Source of the DNA: JBPCPM01 sp050999155
GTDB taxonomy: Bacteria > Actinomycetota > Thermoleophilia > Solirubrobacterales > 70-9
DNA length: 64,000 bases
NCBI GenBank assembly: GCA_050999155.1
Contig: JBPCPM010000016.1
Coordinates: forward strand, 28,358 to 92,357
Reading direction: 5' to 3'
The position numbers were made by a program, and so were the translations under genes. The notes beneath the pieces are model-generated. The model searched no databases and was not told the origin of the DNA. It saw nothing but the letters and a program-made list of their open reading frames with translations. Each line of letters starts with the position of its first letter. Within the stretch, counting starts at the first letter, position 1. This document shows positions 52,980-61,113 of the stretch, one piece after another.

Positions 52980-54091
52980 AATCTTCCGCAACGCCGACCG
53001 ATAGCGGACGTCGCGCCCAGCCGAAGCTGCGCGAGCGCAAGCACGGCGCGGCCCGGCCGCTGGACGAGACCGACAAGCGCCTGCTCAACGTCCTGCAGTC
53101 GAGCTTCGCGCTGGTTCCCGAGCCGTTCGAGGGCATCGCCCGCGAGGCCGAGGTGCCGCTGGCCGAGGTGATGGAGCGCACCCAGAAGCTGGTGGACGAT
53201 CGGATCATCCGCGAGATCACCCCGATCTTCGACACCCGCGCGCTTGGGTACTCGTCGATGCTCGTGGCCGCTCGGGTCGACGCAGAGTTCCCCCACCGGC
53301 CGGCCGAGATCGTCAACTCGCACCCCGGGGTCTCGCACAATTACCTGCGCAACCACGACTTCAACCTCTGGTTCACCATCGCCACGCCACCGGACTCCGA
53401 GCTCGGCCTCCAGGGGACCCTGGAGGTCCTCGAGCGGCTCACCGGCGCCGAGTCGGTCCGCCAGCTGCCGACCCTGACGCTCTTCAAGATCAACATGAAC
53501 CTAGAGATGGAAAAGGGCACCGACGCGCTGGCCGCCCCGCAGCCCGAACCGGTGCCCGTCCGCGAGCTCGAGCCCGTCCCCTACGACGAGACCGACAAGG
53601 CCGTGATCCGTGCCCTCCAGGGCCCGATGGAGGTCACGGCCCGCCCGTACGACAGCGCCGCCGAGGCCGTCGGGATGACGACCGACGCCTTGCTTGCCCA
53701 CCTCGAGGGCATGGTCGAGCGCAAGATCCTGCGCCGGGTCGCGGCGATCCTCAACCACCGGCGCGCCGGATTCTCCGCCAACGGCATGGGCGTGTGGAAC
53801 GTCCCGGAGGGCAGGCGCGCCGAGGTCGGCTCGCAGATGGCGTCGGTCCGCGGCATCTCGCACTGCTACGAGCGACCCACCTACGAGGACTGGCCCTACT
53901 CGCTGTTCACGATGGCCCACGGTCGCTCCAAGGAGGAATGCGACGCGATCCTGCAGCGGATCGCTGACGACCACGGGCTGCACGGTGACGATCGCGCCGT
54001 CTTGTACTCGTCGACGGAGTACAAGAAGATCCGGCTGCGCTACTTCACCGACGACTACGCGCAGTGGGAGCACGAGCACGGCGGCGTTTGA
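52976..54091 (+). CDS. ahbAB: Siroheme decarboxylase, AhbA-AhbB fusion (Lrp/AsnC-like)
   Basis: 371 residues from the GTG at 52976, forming GTGA with the hemB stop; a GTG three codons earlier is also in frame. It holds two tandem copies of the AhbA/B fold, each a winged helix plus an AsnC-type domain. Copy 1 has 'DETDKRLLNVLQSSFALVPEPFEGIA' (parts) and 'HNYLRNHDFNLWFTI'. Copy 2 has 'YDETDKAVIRALQG', 'HRRAGFSANGMGVWNVP' and 'SHCYERPTYEDWPYSLFTM'. In Desulfovibrio and archaea separate AhbA and AhbB decarboxylate siroheme to didecarboxysiroheme. The CYERP and YNYxR-type motifs contain the proposed catalytic and haem-binding His and Tyr. Hem-gene neighbours support a tetrapyrrole role. Confidence 0.85.
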   Translation: MKSSATPTDSGRRAQPKLRERKHGAARPLDETDKRLLNVLQSSFALVPEPFEGIAREAEVPLAEVMERTQKLVDDRIIREITPIFDTRALGYSSMLVAARVDAEFPHRPAEIVNSHPGVSHNYLRNHDFNLWFTIATPPDSELGLQGTLEVLERLTGAESVRQLPTLTLFKINMNLEMEKGTDALAAPQPEPVPVRELEPVPYDETDKAVIRALQGPMEVTARPYDSAAEAVGMTTDALLAHLEGMVERKILRRVAAILNHRRAGFSANGMGVWNVPEGRRAEVGSQMASVRGISHCYERPTYEDWPYSLFTMAHGRSKEECDAILQRIADDHGLHGDDRAVLYSSTEYKKIRLRYFTDDYAQWEHEHGGV

Positions 54092-54092
54092 C

Positions 54093-54118
54093 GGCGCGGC
54101 CCGGGCGGCCCGGGCGCC
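54093..54118 (+). terminator. GC hairpin after ahbAB
   Basis: GGCGC (54093) pairs with GCGCC (54114-54118) around two direct GGCCCGGGC copies that can pair with each other, two bases after the stop. No T-run. Confidence 0.45.
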
Positions 54119-54191
54119 TGGCAGGTGACGGAGGGGGAGAAGGTTCGGCCTGTCGGCCTTGAAGTGGTGTCCCCGACGATGGAGAGGCCGC

Positions 54192-54554
54192 GTGCGCGTA
54201 TGTCGCCTGGAGACCGAACGCGGTGTCGTCTGTGCCCGGTGCGCGGTCGCCGACACGCCGCCGGCCCGCCTGCGCGGGCTGCTCGGCCGGCGGGCGCTGC
54301 GGCGCGGGACCGGCGTCTGGCTCCGCCCGGCTCGGTCGGTGCACACCTGGTTCATGCGCTTTGCCATCGACGTGGTGTTCCTCGACGCGGGTCTTCGAGT
54401 CGTGGGCATCTGCGCGAGCGTCGAACCGTGGAGGATGGCCGGACGGCGGGCCGCCACGAGCGTGCTGGAGCTGGCGGCCGGGGAGGCCGATCGCCGGGAC
54501 CTGCGCGTGGGCGACACGGTCAGGGCCGAGCCGCTCTGCGGCGCTGATCTGTGA
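54192..54554 (+). CDS. DUF192 family protein
   Basis: 120 residues from the GTG at 54192. Its core 'RLRGLLGRRALRRGTGVWL', 'SVHTWFMRFAIDVVFLDAG', 'VVGICASVEPWRM' and 'SVLELAAGEADRRDLRVGDTV' (parts) is the DUF192 beta-barrel. Members are often exported, but no signal peptide is seen here. Function unknown. Its place inside the haem cluster between ahbAB and hemL is unusual, and the 100-base gap ahead carries a hairpin. Confidence 0.75.
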   Translation: MRVCRLETERGVVCARCAVADTPPARLRGLLGRRALRRGTGVWLRPARSVHTWFMRFAIDVVFLDAGLRVVGICASVEPWRMAGRRAATSVLELAAGEADRRDLRVGDTVRAEPLCGADL

Positions 54555-54592
54555 TGCGCCCAAGACCGGGGAGCCCGGCGCGTGCGCTCCCC

Positions 54593-54598
54593 TAGGAT
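54593..54598 (+). promoter_or_regulatory. -10 hexamer TAGGAT for hemL
   Basis: TAGGAT, six bases before the hemL GTG at 54605; probably leaderless start of the hemL-qcr unit. Confidence 0.55.
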
Positions 54599-54604
54599 CC
54601 GGGG

Positions 54605-55927
54605 GTGACCGAGTACCCCCACGCCGTCCATCGCGACGCGGACGCCGAGTCGTTCGCCCGATCGCAAGAGTTGTACCGAGCGGCTCTCGACCTGATGCCG
54701 GGGGGCGTCAACTCGCCGGTCAGGGCCCTGCGCCAGGTCGGTCGCGACCCGATCTTCTTCTCCCACGGGGAGGGCTGCGAGCTGGTCGACGTCGACGGGA
54801 ACCGGTACCTCGACTACGTCTGCTCCTGGGGCCCGCTGATCTGGGGCCACGCCCACCCGCCCGTGGTGGAGGCGGTCCGTGATGCCGCGGGACGGGGCAC
54901 GAGCTTCGGCGCGCCGAACGAGCACGAGGTGCTGCTGGCCGCCGAGATGGCCGACCGCGTCCCCTCCGTGGAGATGGTGCGCATGACGAGCTCCGGCACC
55001 GAGGCGGCCATGACCGCCGTCCGCCTCGGCCGGGCCGCGACGAGCCGGGAGACCGTCATCAAGTTCGCCGGGGCCTACCACGGGCACGTCGACGGGCTGC
55101 TCGTCGAGGCCGGGTCCGGCCTGGCCACGGCGGGCATCCCCGCCAGCCCCGGGGTCACCGAGGGCCAGGCGGCCGCCACGGTGGTCGTCCCGTGGAACGA
55201 CCGCGAAGCGGTCGAACGGGCCCTGGCCGAGCACGAGGTCGCCGCGATTCTCGCCGAGCCCATCCCGGCCAACATGGGCGTCGTTCCCCCGGCCGGCGAC
55301 TTCCTCGAGTTCCTCCGTGCCCAGGCCGACGCGTCGGGGGCGCTGCTGGTCTTCGACGAGGTGATCACCGGGTTCCGCGTCGCACGCGGCGGCGCCCAGG
55401 AGCTCTACGGTGTCCAGCCGGACCTCACGGTCCTGGGCAAGGTCGTCGGTGGCGGCCTTCCCGCCGCGGCACTCGGCGGCCCGCGGAAACTGCTCGAGCG
55501 CCTGGCGCCCGCCGGCCCCGTCTACCAGGCGGGCACGCTGTCGGGCAATCCCCTCGCGATGGTCGCGGGCCTGGCGACGCTGGAGGGTCTCGACGCCGAG
55601 GCCTACGAGCGCCTCGACGACGCCTCCGAGCAGCTGGCCGACGGGATCCTCGATCGGGCCCAGGTCTGGGGCGTCCCCCTGTCGACCGGGCGCGCGCCCG
55701 GCATGTTCACGCCGTTCTTCGGGTCCGAACCGGTTACGGATTTCGCCACCTCTGCCGCCGGCGACCACGGGGCCTACGCCCACTTCTGGCGCGGCATGCT
55801 CGATCGCGGGATCTACGGTCCCCCCTCGCCGTTCGAGGCCTGGTTCCCCTCGCTGGTCCACGACGGAGACGCAATTGACCGCACGATCGAAGCCGCCGGC
55901 GAGGTCTTCCGGGAGGTGGCCCAGTGA
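54605..55927 (+). CDS. hemL: Glutamate-1-semialdehyde 2,1-aminomutase
   Basis: 440 residues. The GSA aminomutase pattern is complete: 'LMPGGVNSPVRALRQVG', 'MVRMTSSGTEAAMTAVRL', 'KFAGAYHGHVDGLLVEAG', 'LLVFDEVITGFRVA' and the PLP lysine in 'LTVLGKVVGGGLPAAALGG'. It makes 5-aminolevulinate by the C5 pathway, the substrate of hemB just upstream. The downstream 197-residue gene overlaps it by four bases. Confidence 0.96.
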   Translation: MTEYPHAVHRDADAESFARSQELYRAALDLMPGGVNSPVRALRQVGRDPIFFSHGEGCELVDVDGNRYLDYVCSWGPLIWGHAHPPVVEAVRDAAGRGTSFGAPNEHEVLLAAEMADRVPSVEMVRMTSSGTEAAMTAVRLGRAATSRETVIKFAGAYHGHVDGLLVEAGSGLATAGIPASPGVTEGQAAATVVVPWNDREAVERALAEHEVAAILAEPIPANMGVVPPAGDFLEFLRAQADASGALLVFDEVITGFRVARGGAQELYGVQPDLTVLGKVVGGGLPAAALGGPRKLLERLAPAGPVYQAGTLSGNPLAMVAGLATLEGLDAEAYERLDDASEQLADGILDRAQVWGVPLSTGRAPGMFTPFFGSEPVTDFATSAAGDHGAYAHFWRGMLDRGIYGPPSPFEAWFPSLVHDGDAIDRTIEAAGEVFREVAQ

Positions 55928-56517
55928 GCCTCGCCGCCCTTGACACCGTGGCGGAGTGGGCTGGCGAGGCTCCCCTGCTCGCCGCGGCCCGGACCACACC
56001 GAGCCCGACGGCCGCGCCCTTTGGCGACCTCGTCGCCGCGGGACCGCGAACGTCGTCCGAGAGCGCCGCGTACGCCGCGGCGCTCGAGTCGGTTCGCGAG
56101 GGCTACCTGTTGCACTTCGGGCCGGGTCGTGTCGTCGGGGCGGCGGACCCCGACCTCGCGCTGCTCGGTGGCGACTACCTCTACGCCCGGGGCCTGCAGG
56201 GCCTGACCGAGCTCGGGGACCTGGACGCGGTCGGCGAGCTGGCCGACCTCATCAGCCTCTGCGCCCAGGCCCACACGGCGGGCGCGTCGGTCGATGGCTC
56301 CTTGCCCCGGGCCCTGTGGACGGTGGCGTGCGCGGCGATCGCCGGGGGCGGCGGGGCCGACCACGAGGCCGCCAAGCGTGCGGCACGACAGGCTCCCGAG
56401 ACCGCGCTCGGCCCGCTCCGGGCAGCCGCGCGGGCAACGGCGGAGCGCCACGGCTTCGCGGAGCAGATGGCGCAACTCGCCGAAGCGGTACCCTTCCCAC
56501 GCTTTCCAGATGGCTGA
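55924..56517 (+). CDS. All-helical prenyl-synthase-like protein, no catalytic motif
   Basis: 197 residues, Ala-rich and helical, cytosolic. The segment 'DPDLALLGGDYLYARGLQGL' followed by 'LADLISLCAQAH' resembles the 'GDYLLARAL' part of trans-polyprenyl synthases, and helix lengths fit that fold. No DDxxD motif is present, so it should not be a normal synthase. It may be a regulatory partner (as HepS is to HepT in Bacillus) or an unrelated helical protein. It is coupled to hemL by GTGA and overlaps qcrA by eight bases. The catalytic polyprenyl synthase is at 59611-60618 in the same direction. Function uncertain. Confidence 0.55.
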   Translation: MSLAALDTVAEWAGEAPLLAAARTTPSPTAAPFGDLVAAGPRTSSESAAYAAALESVREGYLLHFGPGRVVGAADPDLALLGGDYLYARGLQGLTELGDLDAVGELADLISLCAQAHTAGASVDGSLPRALWTVACAAIAGGGGADHEAAKRAARQAPETALGPLRAAARATAERHGFAEQMAQLAEAVPFPRFPDG

Positions 56518-57190
56518 CCAGACGACTCCATCCGGCTCCTCTGGCGAAGAGGAATTCCGCAATCCCGACCTCCCGGGCTCCTACCCCGGTGAGACGGTCA
56601 CGCGCCGGCGCCTGTTCGAGGGCGCCGTCCAGGCCGTGGGCGGGGTCGCCGTCGCCGGCATCGCCCTGCCGGTCGTCGGCTTCGCCGCGGCACCCGTGTT
56701 CAGCCAGCGCGACGAGAAGTGGGAGGCGGTCGGCGCCCCGGACCTGTTCGACAAGACCTCCTACCGCCAGGTCGTGATCACGCTCGTCGACGACATCGGC
56801 GAGGCGGGCAAGACGACCGTCTACGTCCGCGAGGCTGCGCCCGACACCTTCCCGATGGAAAAGGACACGAAGTACATCGCCATCACCACCCGCTGCGCCC
56901 ACCTCGGCTGCCCGGTCCGCTACATCGAGGCCGCCGGCAACTTCATCTGCCCCTGCCACGGCGGCGTCTATGACTTCCAGGGCAAGGTCATCGGCGGCCC
57001 CCCGGTACGCCCGCTCGACCGCTTTCAGACGCGCCTGCGCAACGGTCAGGTCGAGATCGGCCCCCGCTACAGCGTCACCGCCCAGCTCGAGCCCGTCCGG
57101 ACCCGCGACCCCGGCGAGTTCACGGGTGGCCCGGGCGGGATCTGGAACCTCCTGTACCCACCTCGACCATCCGTGCCTCCCGCGCCGTAA
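56510..57190 (+). CDS. qcrA: Menaquinol-cytochrome c reductase Rieske iron-sulfur subunit
   Basis: 226 residues. A twin-arginine stretch 'TRRRLFEG' precedes the membrane helix (about 32-55), as expected for a Tat-exported Rieske protein; tatA and tatC lie 5 kb downstream. The 2Fe-2S ligands are in 'CAHLGCPVRY' and 'CPCHGGVYDF'. A 'GGPPVRPLDRF' loop closes the cluster domain. It passes electrons from menaquinol to cytochrome c on the outer face. The ATG lies inside the previous gene's last codons (eight-base overlap). Confidence 0.93.
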   Translation: MADQTTPSGSSGEEEFRNPDLPGSYPGETVTRRRLFEGAVQAVGGVAVAGIALPVVGFAAAPVFSQRDEKWEAVGAPDLFDKTSYRQVVITLVDDIGEAGKTTVYVREAAPDTFPMEKDTKYIAITTRCAHLGCPVRYIEAAGNFICPCHGGVYDFQGKVIGGPPVRPLDRFQTRLRNGQVEIGPRYSVTAQLEPVRTRDPGEFTGGPGGIWNLLYPPRPSVPPAP

Positions 57191-57202
57191 CGTTCACATC
57201 CG

Positions 57203-58102
57203 ATGCCCAACCTGATCCCACGACCCCTCCGTCGCCCCGGCAAGCCCGGGACCCACGGCACGTCCTCCTACCGGCCCACCGGCAACGGCGGCGGCAGCGG
57301 CCACGATCCGGCCCACGTCGCCAATGGCCGCAACGGCGAGGACGAGGGCCAGCTCACCCAGCTCGTCGAGCAGGGCAAGGAAGCGGGCATCGACGTCGTC
57401 GGCTGGGTCGACGAACGCACCGGGACCACCACGCTGCTCACCGGCATGTTGTACCGCAAGGTCCCGAAGGGCACCAACTGGTTCTACACCCTCGGATCGG
57501 CCTGCATGATCGCCTTCGCCATCCAGGCGATCACGGGGGTCTTCCTGGCGATGTACTACCGGCCCTCGGCGATCGAGGCCTGGGAGTCGATCCAGTTCGT
57601 GACCACCGAGGTGTTCGCCGGCCAGTTCGTACGCGGCATGCACAAGCACGGCGCCAGCGTGATGGTCGTCCTCGTCTTCTTGCACATGGCCCGCACCTTC
57701 TTCTTCGGGGCCTACAAGTACCCCCGCGAGCTCAACTGGATCATCGGCGTCGTGCTGTTGGTCCTGACCATGGTCATGAGCTTCACCGGCTACCTGCTGC
57801 CGTTCGACCAGCGGTCCTTCTGGGCGACGGTCGTGGGCGTGAACATCAACGGCACGGGCCCGATCGTCGGCCCTTACCTCTCCGACTTCCTGCGCGCCGG
57901 GCCCGAGTTCGGCGCCACGACGTTGTCGCGGTTCTACGCGATCCACATGCTGCTCGTCCCCGGCCTGCTCGTCGCCCTGATAGGCGCCCACCTGCACCTG
58001 GTCATGAAGCTCGGCACGACCGCCCCGCCGTGGCTGAAGGCCGAGCGGCCCAAGCGCCTGCGCCGCCGTGAGGTCGAGGGATCGCGGGAGGACGGGTCGT
58101 GA
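57203..58102 (+). CDS. qcrB: Cytochrome b (N-terminal, b6-type) subunit
   Basis: 299 residues. A polar 85-residue N-terminal extension rich in Gly and Asn precedes the four-helix b6 core: 'FYTLGSACMIAFAIQAITGVFLAMYYRP' (parts), 'RGMHKHGASVMVVLVFLHMAR' (parts, haem His), 'TGYLLPFDQRSFWATVVG' and 'RFYAIHMLLVPGLLVALIGAHLHL' (parts, two haem His). It holds two b haems and the quinone sites of the split bc complex. It lies 12 bases after qcrA and overlaps qcrC (GTGA). Confidence 0.95.
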   Translation: MPNLIPRPLRRPGKPGTHGTSSYRPTGNGGGSGHDPAHVANGRNGEDEGQLTQLVEQGKEAGIDVVGWVDERTGTTTLLTGMLYRKVPKGTNWFYTLGSACMIAFAIQAITGVFLAMYYRPSAIEAWESIQFVTTEVFAGQFVRGMHKHGASVMVVLVFLHMARTFFFGAYKYPRELNWIIGVVLLVLTMVMSFTGYLLPFDQRSFWATVVGVNINGTGPIVGPYLSDFLRAGPEFGATTLSRFYAIHMLLVPGLLVALIGAHLHLVMKLGTTAPPWLKAERPKRLRRREVEGSREDGS

Positions 58103-58800
58103 ACAACGCCGAAAAGCAGGCATACCTGCAGGAGTACGAGCAGCTCAAGAAGCAGGGCAAGCCGTTCTTCCCGTACGCGGTGCTCAAGGACGCGGTGATG
58201 ATGGTCGTCGTCGTCGCGGTGGTCATCGTCTTGACCCTCGTGCTCGGCGCCGAGCTCGGCCCCAAGGCCGACCCAACGACGACGACCTACGTGCCACGTC
58301 CGGACTGGTACTTCTTCTTCCTGTTCGAGGTTCTGCGCGTGCTCAAGCCGCCTGCGCTCGTGCCGCTGGCCACGATCGGCGTTCCGACCATCTGCATGGT
58401 CCTGCTGATCTTGCTGCCGTTCTTCGACCGTGGGCCGGAACGCAACCCGCTCAAGCGGCCGATCGCCACCACCGCGGCGATCATGACCATCGTCGCCATG
58501 GCCTACCTCACGGTGCTCGGCGCGACCGCGGGCTTCGACATCGAGCTCGACATCCCGGCCGACCAGCAGGCGGGCAAGGAAGTGGCCCAGCAGTCGGGCT
58601 GCGTCGCGTGCCACCACTTCGGAGACGCCGGAGGCGTCATCGGCCCCGACCTGACCGAGGTCGGCGACAAGCTGCCGCGCGCCGCGCTCGCGCGGACCCT
58701 GGTCAACCCGACGTCACCGATGCCGTCGTACGCCAAGCTCCAGCAGGAAGAGCCAGAGAAGTTCAACGACCTGCTGGACTTCCTCACGACGCTGAGGTAG
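58099..58800 (+). CDS. qcrC: Cytochrome b subunit IV fused to a c-type haem domain
   Basis: 233 residues. The first 145 are the subunit IV (PetD-like) part with three helices and the conserved 'PRPDWYFFFLFEVLRVLKPP' (quinol-site region). A fourth helix leads to an external cytochrome c domain with 'CVACHHFGDAGGVIGPDLTEV' (CxxCH haem site) and a distal Met in 'NPTSPMPSYAKL'. The b(IV)-c fusion is the Bacillus QcrC arrangement, supporting a menaquinol:cytochrome c reductase. A GC hairpin follows the stop. Confidence 0.94.
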   Translation: MNNAEKQAYLQEYEQLKKQGKPFFPYAVLKDAVMMVVVVAVVIVLTLVLGAELGPKADPTTTTYVPRPDWYFFFLFEVLRVLKPPALVPLATIGVPTICMVLLILLPFFDRGPERNPLKRPIATTAAIMTIVAMAYLTVLGATAGFDIELDIPADQQAGKEVAQQSGCVACHHFGDAGGVIGPDLTEVGDKLPRAALARTLVNPTSPMPSYAKLQQEEPEKFNDLLDFLTTLR

Positions 58801-58828
58801 CGACGGCGCCGGCCGCGGCCGCCCGTCG
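58801..58828 (+). terminator. GC-rich hairpin with short T-run after qcrC
   Basis: CGACGG (58801-58806) pairs with CCGTCG (58823-58828), with a further inner GGCCGCGGCC palindrome. TTTC follows. Confidence 0.6.
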
Positions 58829-58843
58829 TTTCACCGGTAGGCG

Positions 58844-59614
58844 ATGACGACCTCCGACAGCGCTCCCCCGGCGCCCGCGGTGCCTCTCCGTTCGCGCCCC
58901 GATCGTGCGGACACCGAGGTGTTCGACCGCCAGGTGCGGTCCATGTTCGACCGCATCGCCGGCGTGTACGACCTCATGAACTCGGTCATGACGGCCGGCC
59001 TGCACCACCGCTGGCGGGAACGCGCGGCGGACTGGGCCCAGGTGGGTCCTGGCGACGACGCCCTCGACGCATGCTGCGGGACCGGCGACCTGACGCTCGA
59101 GCTGGCCCGCCGGGTTGGAGCCGGCGGGGCTGTGGTCGGCAGCGATTTCTCCGAGCCGATGTTGGATCTCGCCCGGACCAAGGCGCGGGATCGGGGCGTC
59201 GCCCAGGCCCGGTTCGAGTGGGCCGATGCCCTCGATCTTCCGTACGCGGACGAGTCCTTCGACGCGGTGACCGTGGGGTTCGGTGTGCGCAACCTGGCGG
59301 ACCTCCAAGCCGGGGCCCACGAGCTCACGCGGGTCCTGCGCCCGGGCGGGCGCCTGGTGATTCTCGAGATCACCCAGCCCCGGAGACCGCCGTTGTCGAC
59401 CTTCTACTCGGCGTGGTTCGACCGGCTCGTCCCCGTGCTGGGGACGCTGGCCGGTGACCGGGACGCCTACAGCTACCTCCCCGACTCGGTACGCAACTTC
59501 CCGCCGCCCGAGGGGCTGGCCGAGGTGATGGACCGGGCGGGCCTGCGTCCTGTGCGCTTCGCCGTCCTGGCCGGAGGGATCATCACCCTGCACCGCGGGG
59601 TCAAGGCGTCGTGA
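58844..59614 (+). CDS. menG: Demethylmenaquinone methyltransferase (MenG/UbiE)
   Basis: 256 residues. UbiE/MenG marks are 'VRSMFDRIAGVYDLMNSVMT', 'DACCGTGDLTLELARR' (SAM site), 'FDAVTVGFGVRNLADLQAG' and 'VLRPGGRLVILEITQP'. It carries out the last methylation of menaquinone synthesis. Overlaps the polyprenyl synthase gene by four bases. It supplies the quinone oxidised by the qcrABC complex just upstream. Confidence 0.93.
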   Translation: MTTSDSAPPAPAVPLRSRPDRADTEVFDRQVRSMFDRIAGVYDLMNSVMTAGLHHRWRERAADWAQVGPGDDALDACCGTGDLTLELARRVGAGGAVVGSDFSEPMLDLARTKARDRGVAQARFEWADALDLPYADESFDAVTVGFGVRNLADLQAGAHELTRVLRPGGRLVILEITQPRRPPLSTFYSAWFDRLVPVLGTLAGDRDAYSYLPDSVRNFPPPEGLAEVMDRAGLRPVRFAVLAGGIITLHRGVKAS

Positions 59615-60618
59615 CCCAGGCCGTGCCCGGGGCAGGGCCACGCGACGACCGGGCGCCGTCAGCGGTGTCCGAGGTGATGGACCGGGCTGAGGCCTGGCTG
59701 CCGCAAGGGCTTCGCGCCGTCGAGGAGCGCCTGCGCGACGCGGCGTCGGGCTACGGCGCCGTGCTCGAAGCCGAGGCGGGCGCCACCTTGGAGGCCGGAG
59801 GCAAACGGCTGCGGCCCACCCTCGTGCTGGTGTGCGCCGGGCCGTCCGCAGGCGAGGCCGCGATCCGCGCGGCCACCGCGGTCGAGCTGATGCACATGGC
59901 CACCCTCGTCCACGACGACGTGGTCGACGCCGCTCCCCTGCGTCGCGGCCGGCCCACCGTCGTCGCCCGGTCCGGCCGGGCGGCCGCGGTCGCCACCGGG
60001 GACCTGTTGTTCTCCCAGGCGCTCGCCGGGCTGGCGGAGGGGGGCCGGCGGGAGGAGGTCGATGCCCTGACCGGAGCGTCGGTCGCGCTCGCGCTCGGCG
60101 AGCTGACCCAGCGGGCCGACGCCTGGCGCTCGGATGTCACCGTCGAGCGCTACGAGCGGCGCTGTCAGCTGAAGACCGGCGCGCTGTTCGCGTCGGCCAC
60201 CCGGCTGGGCGCCCTCGCCGCCGGCGGCGCAGGAGCGGACGAAGTCGCGGCGTTCGGCTCGGACATCGGCGTCGCCTTCCAGCTTCTCGATGACGTGCTC
60301 GATGTGATCGGACCTCCCGAGCGCACCGGCAAGGCGATCGGTACCGACCTGCTCGATGGGACGGCGACCCTTCCGTTGATCCTGGCTGCCCGTCAGGACC
60401 CCGAGCTCGCCGCGCTCGACATGCGCACGCTGGATCAGCGGGCGGCAGAAGCGGTCTGCCGGCGGATCGCCGCCACCGGAGCGCTGGAGGAGACGCGGGC
60501 CAGGGCGATGGCGCTGGTCGCCTCGGCCAAGGATCAGCTCGAGGAGGCGGGCCTGCCGGCCGAGCGCCGCGAGCTGCTCGAGCTCGTGGCCGACGGCACG
60601 GTCGAGCGCTACAGCTAA
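59611..60618 (+). CDS. Polyprenyl diphosphate synthase (menaquinone side chain, HepT/IspB-like)
   Basis: 335 residues. Both Asp-rich motifs are present: 'LVHDDVVDAAPLRRGRPTV' (first DDxxD) and 'AFQLLDDVLDVIG' (second), with 'GGKRLRPTLVLV' upstream. It is a trans-prenyltransferase extending isopentenyl units. Placement after menG suggests the menaquinone tail; the chain length cannot be read here. The GTG start overlaps menG (GTGA). Confidence 0.92.
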   Translation: MTQAVPGAGPRDDRAPSAVSEVMDRAEAWLPQGLRAVEERLRDAASGYGAVLEAEAGATLEAGGKRLRPTLVLVCAGPSAGEAAIRAATAVELMHMATLVHDDVVDAAPLRRGRPTVVARSGRAAAVATGDLLFSQALAGLAEGGRREEVDALTGASVALALGELTQRADAWRSDVTVERYERRCQLKTGALFASATRLGALAAGGAGADEVAAFGSDIGVAFQLLDDVLDVIGPPERTGKAIGTDLLDGTATLPLILAARQDPELAALDMRTLDQRAAEAVCRRIAATGALEETRARAMALVASAKDQLEEAGLPAERRELLELVADGTVERYS

Positions 60619-60623
60619 GCGCC

Positions 60624-61010
60624 CTAGAAGTCTTCGGGAAGGACCACGTCGTGGCGCAGGGCGGCGCAGAACCGCTCCACGTCCTCGACCATGTTGGCCC
60701 GCATGAGGCGGCGCAGGTCGTCGACCATGGCCTCGGTCCCGGCGTCGAGCGCCGCGTCGAAGGCCTCGATGGCCTCGTGGCTGTAGGTGCCGCCGCCCTC
60801 CCAGTCGCAGCCGGGGCACCGCAGCGAGACCGTCCACTTTCGGGCGTCGGCCTCCTCCCAGGCGAGCGGCTGGACGAGGTCGCAGCCGCAGCTCGGGCAC
60901 ACCTGCAGGCCGCCGGAGGGGAGCTCCGTCCCGGCTTCCTGATCGAAGTACACAACCTCGATCGTCTTGCCGCTGGGCAATGTGACCTTCTTGGTGTGGT
61001 GCTCGGCCAT
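60624..61010 (-). CDS. Two-zinc-ribbon small protein of unknown function
   Basis: 128 residues from the ATG at 61010, preferred over an ATG 57 bases upstream because the conserved-looking part starts 'KKVTLPSGKTIEVVYFDQ'. Two CxxC pairs, 'CPSCGCDL' and 'CPGCDWEG', form one probable zinc ribbon. An acidic helical C-terminus 'MRANMVEDVERFCAALRHDV' follows. Family not recognised with certainty. Convergent with the polyprenyl synthase gene and divergent from dcd. Confidence 0.65.
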   Translation of the reverse strand: MAEHHTKKVTLPSGKTIEVVYFDQEAGTELPSGGLQVCPSCGCDLVQPLAWEEADARKWTVSLRCPGCDWEGGGTYSHEAIEAFDAALDAGTEAMVDDLRRLMRANMVEDVERFCAALRHDVVLPEDF

Positions 61011-61098
61011 CGCACCGGCTGTATCGGGCGCTGGTGCGGTGCCCTCAACCGCTTGCAGGCCCGACATCGGCGTTTCGTCTAGTGGGGGCCCTGACGAC

Positions 61099-61104
61099 TA
61101 GACT
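61099..61104 (+). promoter_or_regulatory. -10 hexamer TAGACT for dcd
   Basis: TAGACT, nine bases before the dcd ATG at 61114. Confidence 0.55.
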
Positions 61105-61113
61105 TCCCGGCCC

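Noticed and set aside
53024..53500. Lrp/AsnC transcription regulator
   Set aside because: The winged-helix/AsnC halves occur in tandem and carry AhbA/AhbB-type motifs beside hem genes, so siroheme decarboxylase fits better.
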